Below are positions 1-5,346 of a DNA stretch of 6,921 bases, one piece after another. This DNA is from Prevotellaceae bacterium (GTDB lineage Bacteria > Bacteroidota > Bacteroidia > Bacteroidales > UBA932). Made by a program: the position numbers and the translations under genes. The stretch is from the NCBI GenBank assembly GCA_031267155.1, contig JAIRZR010000344.1:1-6921 (forward strand), in the 5' to 3' direction. Every line of letters begins with the position of its first letter. Within the stretch, counting starts at the first letter, position 1. The notes under the pieces were generated by a model. That model searched no databases. It saw only the letters and a program-made list of their open reading frames with translations, and had not been told where the DNA came from.

Positions 1-273
1 GGAAAACCGGGCGGCATGTGGGGCGGATTAAAGAATTGCGATTTTTGCCAGTTCCGTGTATGGAACACGGCGCGCACGAATGCCGAACTCAAAAACAACA
101 TGCCCACCGAAGTTGACCCTACCGACCCGAACCTGATTGTGTACTGGAAAGCCAATGAAGGCGCCGGCGGAGTTATCCATGATGTCACAGGCAATGGCCG
201 GGATATGACAATCACAAAAAGCGGCGTGGAAGACGCAGATCTTACCTGGTATCCCGACGAGCGTTTCGAATAG
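1..273 (+). CDS. LamG-like jellyroll surface protein, C-terminal end (5' truncated)
   Basis: The frame is open from base 1 to a TAG at 271-273, giving 90 visible codons; the start lies outside the window. The visible protein is the last part of a LamG / concanavalin A-like jellyroll domain. It shows the strand 'CQFRVWNTART', the spacer 'DPNLIVYWKANEGAGG', then 'DVTGNGRDMTI', and ends with 'WYPDERFE'. The order F-R-V-W-N ... YWK-x-NEG-x-G ... D-x-TGNG is typical of the Laminin_G_3 type repeats found in Bacteroidota cell-surface glycan-binding or adhesion proteins. These are usually exported lipoproteins with other domains upstream, but nothing upstream is visible, so the full architecture and ligand are unknown. 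The gene ends with no further domain and is followed after 18 nt by a strong terminator, so it is the last gene of its transcript. The family call is fairly safe; the specific role is not. Confidence 0.8.
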   Translation, partial: GKPGGMWGGLKNCDFCQFRVWNTARTNAELKNNMPTEVDPTDPNLIVYWKANEGAGGVIHDVTGNGRDMTITKSGVEDADLTWYPDERFE

Positions 274-291
274 TAATCCGATTTGCGATTT

Positions 292-326
292 GCAGGGGCG
301 AAAGATTTTTCGCCCCTGCTTTTTTT
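292..326 (+). terminator. Intrinsic terminator after the LamG gene
   Basis: A perfect 12-bp stem (GCAGGGGCGAAA at 292-303 with TTTCGCCCCTGC at 308-319) closes a 4-nt GATT loop and is followed directly by seven T residues (320-326). This is a textbook Rho-independent terminator 18 nt after the TAG of the LamG gene. It separates that gene from the operon starting at 778. The A/T base pairs at the top of the stem give a shorter A tract on the other strand, so the signal is directed mainly along +. Confidence 0.93.
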
Positions 327-376
327 GGTGTTTTGAAAAAAAATTGCATCAATGGTATCATGTTATGAATAATTTG

Positions 377-384
377 TATATTTG
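377..384 (+). promoter_or_regulatory. Bacteroidota-type -7 promoter element upstream of the operon
   Basis: TATATTTG followed by CG matches the phylum's -7 consensus TAnnTTTG, in the same TTTGC context as the other two promoters in this window. No convincing TTG -33 box is seen at the expected 19-23 nt upstream; the nearest good TTG, at 344-346, is 30 nt away. Transcription would start near 389-392, just after the preceding terminator. The transcript would carry about 385 nt of leader before the ATG at 778. No better promoter was found between here and 778: CATATTTG at 540-547 has one mismatch and no -33 box. Confidence 0.55.
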
Positions 385-420
385 CGTTCATGAACAGCAA
401 AATGAGATTTTTGACAAATT

Positions 421-467
421 CGACGGCTTGCGGACGGCCGTCGGGAACGTTTCGACAATGTCGAAGC
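421..467 (+). promoter_or_regulatory. Pair of GC-rich hairpins in the early leader
   Basis: Two adjacent stems are visible. The first is CGACGGC (421-427) with GCCGTCG (437-443), 7 bp with a 9-nt loop. The second is TTCGAC (451-456) with GTCGAA (460-465) around a 3-nt AAT loop, extended by a T-G wobble and a G-C pair to 449-467. Neither is followed by a T tract, so they are not intrinsic terminators. They lie downstream of the -7 element at 377-384 and inside a 28-codon open frame (390-476). They may fold in the operon's leader; function unknown. Confidence 0.35.
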
Positions 468-557
468 CGGAAATAAAGTGAAAAACGTTTGAAGAATAAA
501 TAAAATATAAAATGTATGAAATAGAAAGATAGATTAACACATATTTGAGCTAACGCT

Positions 558-733
558 CTTATTCTCTTGAAAATCGAAATCTACCAGTTTCAAGTCAGTG
601 GGAATAAGTAAGTGAAGTTCACGTCTTCGGGCGTGAACTGTTTTGCGCTTATTTACTGACAAAGGTTTTGGTAGAGCCTGATTTTCAAAATAAGCAATCA
701 GCGAACAGTTTCACGCTTTTTTCGTGTGATTGC
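558..733 (+). promoter_or_regulatory. Candidate structured RNA leader: long nested hairpin plus a 3' hairpin
   Basis: Several complementary segments nest in correct order. CTTATT 558-563 pairs with AATAAG 689-694; TTGAAAATC 567-575 with GATTTTCAA 680-688; TCTACCA 580-586 with TGGTAGA 669-675; GTCAGT 594-599 with ACTGAC 655-660; AATAAG 603-608 with CTTATT 648-653; and 616-625 with 630-639, closing a C(TTCG)G tetraloop. The internal loops are roughly symmetrical, so 137 nt fold into one irregular rod. A second hairpin follows: GCAATCA 694-700 with TGATTGC 727-733, plus CACG 712-715 with CGTG 723-726. The ATG at 778 lies 44 nt downstream. It could be a cis-regulatory 5' UTR, a separate small RNA or a miniature hairpin element. 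No known riboswitch, tRNA or attC signature was recognised. The pairing is directly visible; the function is inference. Confidence 0.5.
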
Positions 734-777
734 AGATACAGGAAAATAATTTATAATAATTTTAAATATAGTGTATT

Positions 778-1770
778 ATGAAAAAGTATTTAAAGCAAAT
801 GCAATCGCACGCCAGTTACGGCAAAAGTGCAATGGAGACCGGAGACCATTCAAAAAACGGGACGAGTCCGAAAAGCCGGACGAGTAGAGGGAGATTTTTG
901 CAAAAAAGCATTTTCAAGCCACTCGTTTGTCTCGCCGCATTTATGTGGCTTTCAGGAACAGCGCAAATGTATGCACAGGAAACGGCAGCAGACAAAGCCT
1001 TGAAAAACGATTTAAGATACAGATCCTTTCGTTTCGGATTAAAACAGGGGCTTAATATTTCAACCCTCGACATGGCTAATGCTGAGGGACTTCTTCCCAA
1101 ATATAATTACAGTGCGGGAATGATGTTTGAATTTGGCATTACAAGGTTCCTTTCCATCCAGCCGGAAATTCTCCTGTCGCCGAAGGGTTTCCATGAAAAA
1201 ACTGAAACGCCTTCCGAACTTGTTTGGATTGTGCCGCTGGTATCGGCTTCGGAAGAAGAATTGACTACAAAATATACCTATAACTTTTTGTATGCTGAAA
1301 TACCTGTAAATATTGTCTTTAAAACCTCTATGGGATTTAATTTCGGCGCGGGTGTTTATGTGGCGTATATGCTGGGCGGCAAAGGGCAATACGCGCTCTA
1401 TCAAAACGGGCATCTGGTTGATGAAGATTACCTTGTAAAGCACAAATCAAGTTCTTTTTACAATATAATTTCCCATGATCGTGATAATCCTTACCGTGAA
1501 GACACGGATTTTTATGACAAGCATAATTTGAATAAATACAGGGAAGGGAGAGATGTTTATTATCTGTATCACTGGAATTTACTGAAAGAAGAAAATAAAA
1601 CATTCGATTCTTTTGACTGGGGAGTGAATTTTATGGCAGAATATCAAATTCCATTCGGACTTGTAATCGGCGCAAGCTACACCAGGGGTATGAAAAATAT
1701 TATATCCGGACTGGAAGGACTCAGCGCTAAAAATTCCAACATTAATATTTATCTCGGAGTAAAATTTTAA
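778..1770 (+). CDS. PorT-like outer-membrane beta-barrel protein
   Basis: This 330-residue protein is predicted to be an outer-membrane beta-barrel. After the signal peptide (hydrophobic core about residues 48-62, predicted cut after Ala66 in 'MYAQE') come alternating strands typical of the OMP_b-brl_2 / PorT-like group: 'FRFGLKQGLNIS', 'YSAGMMFEFGITRFLSIQPEILLSPKG', 'FLYAEIPVNIVFK', 'FNFGAGVYVAYMLGGKG', then 'FDWGVNFMAEYQ', 'LVIGASYTRGMKN' and a C-terminal strand ending in Phe ('IYLGVKF'). A charged, Tyr/Asp-rich stretch at about 221-275 interrupts the barrel and is probably a long loop. The start is uncertain. ATG 778 gives a 66-residue leader with repeats. An in-frame TTG at 898, preceded by GAGGGAGA, gives a 26-residue signal peptide that aligns without gaps to that of the next gene. 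ATG 778 is kept as the default. It is the first gene of a likely three-gene operon. These barrels are often secretion, docking or uptake components, but the exact role is unknown. Confidence 0.82.
   Translation: MKKYLKQMQSHASYGKSAMETGDHSKNGTSPKSRTSRGRFLQKSIFKPLVCLAAFMWLSGTAQMYAQETAADKALKNDLRYRSFRFGLKQGLNISTLDMANAEGLLPKYNYSAGMMFEFGITRFLSIQPEILLSPKGFHEKTETPSELVWIVPLVSASEEELTTKYTYNFLYAEIPVNIVFKTSMGFNFGAGVYVAYMLGGKGQYALYQNGHLVDEDYLVKHKSSSFYNIISHDRDNPYREDTDFYDKHNLNKYREGRDVYYLYHWNLLKEENKTFDSFDWGVNFMAEYQIPFGLVIGASYTRGMKNIISGLEGLSAKNSNINIYLGVKF
834..885 (+). repeat. Short direct repeats within the extended N-terminal leader
   Basis: GGAGACC occurs twice in tandem (834-840 and 841-847), and GGACGAGT occurs twice 18 nt apart (860-867 and 878-885). 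The second pair encodes the repeated 'TS' of 'GTSPKSRTSR'. All four copies lie in the segment that separates ATG 778 from the hydrophobic core of the signal peptide, which hints that this segment grew by local duplication. They are small and could be chance. Confidence 0.4.
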
Positions 1771-1800
1771 TAATCAAATTAATAAAAAACAAAAAGTATC

Positions 1801-3222
1801 ATGAAAAAAGTTTTTAAATCAGTTATTTGCCTCGCCACCTTCGCGTGGCTTGCAGGCACAGTGCATACTTATGCGCAACAGAACGACGGCGAAGAACTGC
1901 GCCGTCATATCCGCTACGCGCAAACCGCCTACAACAGAGGTGAATACCAGAATGCGCTCAGAGAATATAAAGAGGCGTTAAAACTTGCTCCGGCATATTC
2001 CGAGCTTTACAAGGCAACAGGCGAGGTTCACGAAAAACTTGCCACTGCCGCCGATCTGAAAGCAGCCATTGTACACTACAAACGCTATCTGGAACTTGCA
2101 CCCGATGCTGCCGATGCGCGGCAAATTAAGGACAAAATCTACGACCTTGAATATCTGGAAATCGAGCAGGTAAAACAGGACCGTATTTTAGACGATTTGA
2201 GCGGCGAATGGGTGGCAATGGATAACATAAGTATATCTAAGATTGAGAAAGACGGGAATATCCAATTCTTTTCCGATTTTATTTTTCAAATTGCCGAAAT
2301 ACAAAAAACAGGAAAATACCGTATTACAATGAAACCTGAAGGCAGCCGATATTACAGTGCCAACCTGATTGAGAAAACGGTTAATATTGTGCCTGCCAAA
2401 GACAATTCCTTTACTTTTATTTTTGCCGATGCAACTGTACATACGCCAAAATCGGGAGGGTATAATGCCGGAAGACTTTTAGGGAGCATGCTTGGCTCAG
2501 CATTAAACGCCAGCTGGATAGGCGACATGACGGACATTGCAGTCAGTGCAGCGCAGGAAAGCGATCTGCCGAGCAATACACAAACCGCTTATACTTTTGC
2601 GCTCAAATATGAAGAAGGAAAATTAATTGGACTGATAAATGTCGTGGGTAAATTTGCCGATGCTACACGGCAGCAAACCATAGGAAATGAATTGTTTGAA
2701 ATCACTTTCGTGAAAAGGGACGACAAATTTCGCGAAACGCTTGTCTCCACATTCGAGGCCCAACCCGATGTAATATCAGACCTGAAGGCATCCTCAGTAA
2801 CAAAAAGTTCAACCAAATTTAAAGATAAATGGGGAAACAGGCTGTCCAAAAAAGAAATTGCCGACAAATTATATTCCTTAGATCCGCAACTTGGAAAAGA
2901 ATATTACAAAACTCATAGTATGGAAACAGCAGCAATGGTAACGTCTATCGTTTCGTTTTCCACTTCACTGTCAGGTGTACTGGTATGGGGTCTCAGTGGA
3001 GAAAATCAACAGTTGAAAAGCACAGGACGAATAATGACGTTCGGTTCATTAGCTGTCGCAATTGCCAGTGTTAGCATCGGGATTCCTGCTTCCTCAAAAA
3101 AAATCCGGCTTATCAAGCAATACAATGAGCAAATTCTGCAGCAGCATAAAAACAAACCGACCGCGGAATTTCGTTTTGGCATCACTCCGTCTGGCGGCGT
3201 CGGGCTGACATTTAATTTTTAG
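1801..3222 (+). CDS. Exported TPR protein with a C-terminal two-helix membrane segment
   Basis: This 473-residue protein has a clear signal peptide (cut after Ala25, 'HTYAQQ'). Two tetratricopeptide repeats cover about residues 33-102 ('AYNRGEYQNALREYKEALKL', then 'AIVHYKRYLELAPDA'), a fold that binds other proteins. Residues 133-310 are an unrecognised, mostly beta-rich domain starting 'LSGEW' and containing a Gly-rich stretch at about 219-241. Two hydrophobic segments (about 377-399 and 411-431) form a likely hairpin, followed by a basic helix 'SSKKIRLIKQYNEQ'. The end, 'AEFRFGITPSGGVGLTFNF', resembles a terminal beta strand ending in Phe. It lies 30 nt after the barrel gene and 4 nt before the lipase-like gene, so the three are probably co-transcribed. 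The likely role is an envelope scaffold or adaptor. The TPR call is solid; the rest has no recognised family. Confidence 0.8.
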   Translation: MKKVFKSVICLATFAWLAGTVHTYAQQNDGEELRRHIRYAQTAYNRGEYQNALREYKEALKLAPAYSELYKATGEVHEKLATAADLKAAIVHYKRYLELAPDAADARQIKDKIYDLEYLEIEQVKQDRILDDLSGEWVAMDNISISKIEKDGNIQFFSDFIFQIAEIQKTGKYRITMKPEGSRYYSANLIEKTVNIVPAKDNSFTFIFADATVHTPKSGGYNAGRLLGSMLGSALNASWIGDMTDIAVSAAQESDLPSNTQTAYTFALKYEEGKLIGLINVVGKFADATRQQTIGNELFEITFVKRDDKFRETLVSTFEAQPDVISDLKASSVTKSSTKFKDKWGNRLSKKEIADKLYSLDPQLGKEYYKTHSMETAAMVTSIVSFSTSLSGVLVWGLSGENQQLKSTGRIMTFGSLAVAIASVSIGIPASSKKIRLIKQYNEQILQQHKNKPTAEFRFGITPSGGVGLTFNF

Positions 3223-3226
3223 CGGC

Positions 3227-5209
3227 ATGAAAGCGAAAAGTTTTTTAATCATAATATGTCTGTTTTGCGCCGGCGTACTGTCGGCGCAGGACAGTCCGTT
3301 TATACAGAAATGGGAACAGCAGGCCCGCACGCGCGGCGCCTCGTGGAAAAGTTTTACCCGCACTGCCACGACTGCCAGCCGTCCCAAATACACATCCCTG
3401 TATCTCAAGGGGAAGCTTCTTGCCTCGTTCAACGATGATAATGCCTGCCGCAAAAAAATCGATGAACTCGTGGGAATAGCCGACGATATGTACAGTAAGT
3501 CCGCTGCCGCACAGACAGGCGGCAGCAATCGAAAAACCAAAGGACAGGCAACTCGCGACCTTGAACGGATGACTGGAGTTGATATAGATGCAGCCATGGG
3601 AGGGCTTGACAACACGCTTAGCAGAAAGAAGGCGGAAGCGGATGCCAAACGCATGAAAGATATACGTTTGCAGGTAAGAGGATATTGCGAGTGCCGTACC
3701 GAAAACAATCCCAATTACAAGTCCGGCACACAGTCTGCAAAGCCAAACGATTTCGGCAGCGGCGATTTGTTTACGGACGGCAGCATCAGCAGCACGGACG
3801 GCATTCCTGACAACCCGCTGCTTGACGGCCTTCAAACACAATTCGACAATCCCTTTGAGGCCCCTTCTGCCCGCGATCCGCAACTGGTGCAACAAGGCGC
3901 ACTACCAAGCGTTTCGCTCAACTTTGACGATGCGGAACAATATGCAGGAGGAATTTATGTCGGTAACCCCAACTGGAAATCGGACTGGCAAACACAGCCC
4001 GAACTGGAAGAACTGGACTATATGACAGGTAAATTCGACGCCATTAAAAAAGAGATTGCTGTCGATTTGAAATTCAGAGATGAAGTTGCTGAGTCCATTC
4101 GGGCATTTTTAGAAAACAGGTCAGCCAGTATTCCGCAGCTGATGCACAGTTTGTACAGGGAGCGTACAGGTTACGATATTGAAGAATTGCGGAATAAGCA
4201 ATATCTGACGGAGGAAGAACACAAAATTGTGGAAGATTACAATCATTTTGTAAAACAGATGGCGATTGAACTGGATTATCAGGCAAACGAGGCAAAGAAG
4301 AAATCCGATCCGGAAAAAAATCTGATTGACTTTGCAATAATGGCAGGGGATGTTTATAAAGATGGCTCAAGACTGTTGAAAGATACCGACTGGAGGCCTC
4401 TTACGTCTTCAAGAGGAATTGAAGACGAAGCAATTGCACGGGCGATTGATGCAATAAATTCGTTCAATACTCAAAATAACAATAATAGCGGTTTTTATGC
4501 ACAAATCTACAAAAATGAACTTACAGGGGAATATACGCTTGCTTTCAGGGGAACTGAAATGAAGAGTATCACAGACTGGAAAAACAATATTCAGCAAGGC
4601 TTTTCTACTTTTAGCGAACAGTATGCCTTTGCCGCTTCAATTGGCGAATGTTTAAGTCGTAGCGATGCTAAAATCAATATCGTCGGGCATTCGCTGGGCG
4701 GCGGACTGGCTACGGTTGCCGGTCTTAAAACAGGTTTTCCCACTTACACCTACAATCAGGCAGACATAAGCCAGGGAACAGTGGACAGATACAAGTTAGA
4801 CGTGAGTAAAACGGACAATATTACAGCACACTACGTTGAGGGAGAAATCCTTACTGCATTACAGAACGAAACCCGCGAATATAATACGCTTATTCCCTTA
4901 GGCAAAAAAGTTAAAACAGGAAGTATAATTGCAACGGAAGAAAGCGCTGTTTTGACTGCTGTTTCCAAAACGGGAGATGCCGTGGGTTCTGTCGTTCCGT
5001 ATGCCGAATTTGCAGGAACAGTGGCAACGGTACTGGATAAGGGCGATAATTTGCTGGTAATGGGCGACGGACACCGTATGCCGTCCATAGAACAGTATTT
5101 CCGTTCCACATACAGCAAAAGCCAGGTAAAATGGGAAGGCTACAATAATGTCCAAATGGTATTGAAAAATGACAAAACGTATTCCAGTTTGCTTATTGAT
5201 ACAAAATAA
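3227..5209 (+). CDS. Exported protein with C-terminal class-3 lipase-like domain
   Basis: The protein has 660 residues. The signal peptide is residues 1-20 ('IIICLFCAGVLSA', cut before Gln21). Residues 21-360 are unrecognised: a basic helical part (25-150, with 'CEC' at 154-156), a Gly/Ser/Asp-rich linker (165-235), and a charged helical part (255-360). From about 365 to 625 the pattern is that of the alpha/beta-hydrolase Lipase_3 / DUF2974 group: 'DFAIMAGDVYKDG', 'LAFRGTEMKSITDWKNNI' (FRGT 440-443), then 'INIVGHSLGGGLA' with nucleophile Ser489. 'HYVEGEILTAL' follows, where Glu540 is at the likely acid position (normally Asp), and 'GDGHRMPSIEQYF' has likely catalytic His616. The family hydrolyses acylglycerol or phospholipid esters; the substrate here is unknown. 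Translation probably couples to the upstream gene (4-nt gap). No Por/T9SS C-terminal domain is seen. It could be a secreted lipase, an envelope lipid-remodelling enzyme or an antagonistic effector. Confidence 0.85.
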   Translation: MKAKSFLIIICLFCAGVLSAQDSPFIQKWEQQARTRGASWKSFTRTATTASRPKYTSLYLKGKLLASFNDDNACRKKIDELVGIADDMYSKSAAAQTGGSNRKTKGQATRDLERMTGVDIDAAMGGLDNTLSRKKAEADAKRMKDIRLQVRGYCECRTENNPNYKSGTQSAKPNDFGSGDLFTDGSISSTDGIPDNPLLDGLQTQFDNPFEAPSARDPQLVQQGALPSVSLNFDDAEQYAGGIYVGNPNWKSDWQTQPELEELDYMTGKFDAIKKEIAVDLKFRDEVAESIRAFLENRSASIPQLMHSLYRERTGYDIEELRNKQYLTEEEHKIVEDYNHFVKQMAIELDYQANEAKKKSDPEKNLIDFAIMAGDVYKDGSRLLKDTDWRPLTSSRGIEDEAIARAIDAINSFNTQNNNNSGFYAQIYKNELTGEYTLAFRGTEMKSITDWKNNIQQGFSTFSEQYAFAASIGECLSRSDAKINIVGHSLGGGLATVAGLKTGFPTYTYNQADISQGTVDRYKLDVSKTDNITAHYVEGEILTALQNETREYNTLIPLGKKVKTGSIIATEESAVLTAVSKTGDAVGSVVPYAEFAGTVATVLDKGDNLLVMGDGHRMPSIEQYFRSTYSKSQVKWEGYNNVQMVLKNDKTYSSLLIDTK

Positions 5210-5346
5210 TGAGGATTGCGAATAAGCGGGAAATCTAAAAAAGACAGTTCAATGGATGAAAAAGTACGGGATCTGTTTGAGTGAGAAGACGGGGAACTGT
5301 GGCAAAATGAACCTGTCTGTTGTCAGGCAGTTAAGGGAATGTACAT
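5210..5346. other. Non-coding gap between convergent genes, with one weak hairpin
   Basis: This gap separates the + strand operon from the - strand pseudogene. The only clear structure is CTGTCTG (5313-5319) with CAGGCAG (5324-5330), 7 bp including one G-T wobble around TTGT. It has no following T tract on +, so it is at best a weak terminator. A short frame beginning ATG 5254 ('MDEKVRDLFE') stops after ten codons and then continues open; this may be decayed coding sequence or chance. Confidence 0.4.

Noticed and set aside
290..481. 63-residue + strand open frame
   Set aside because: It starts on the intrinsic terminator hairpin, reads through its T tract, and has no start signal or recognisable domain.
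669..680. GGTAGAGC, resembling a tRNA D-arm
   Set aside because: No acceptor stem, anticodon arm or TTCGA-type T arm lies at the right distances. The bases are better explained as one arm of the nested hairpin.
558..694. Integron attC site or miniature transposon
   Set aside because: The ends lack the attC core pattern (RYYYAAC / GTTRRRY), no integrase is visible, and no target-site duplication flanks the hairpin. A mobile origin cannot be excluded but is not supported.
694..733. Intrinsic terminator before the barrel gene
   Set aside because: The T run (717-722) is in the loop, not after the stem, and the stem has an 11-nt bulge, so it does not fit a Rho-independent terminator on the + strand.
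3094..3895. Two long overlapping - strand frames (206 and 216 residues) antisense to the lipase-like gene
   Set aside because: They lie opposite a well-supported gene in a GC-rich part where stops are rare, have no promoter-like element, and overlap each other. They are shadows of the + strand gene.
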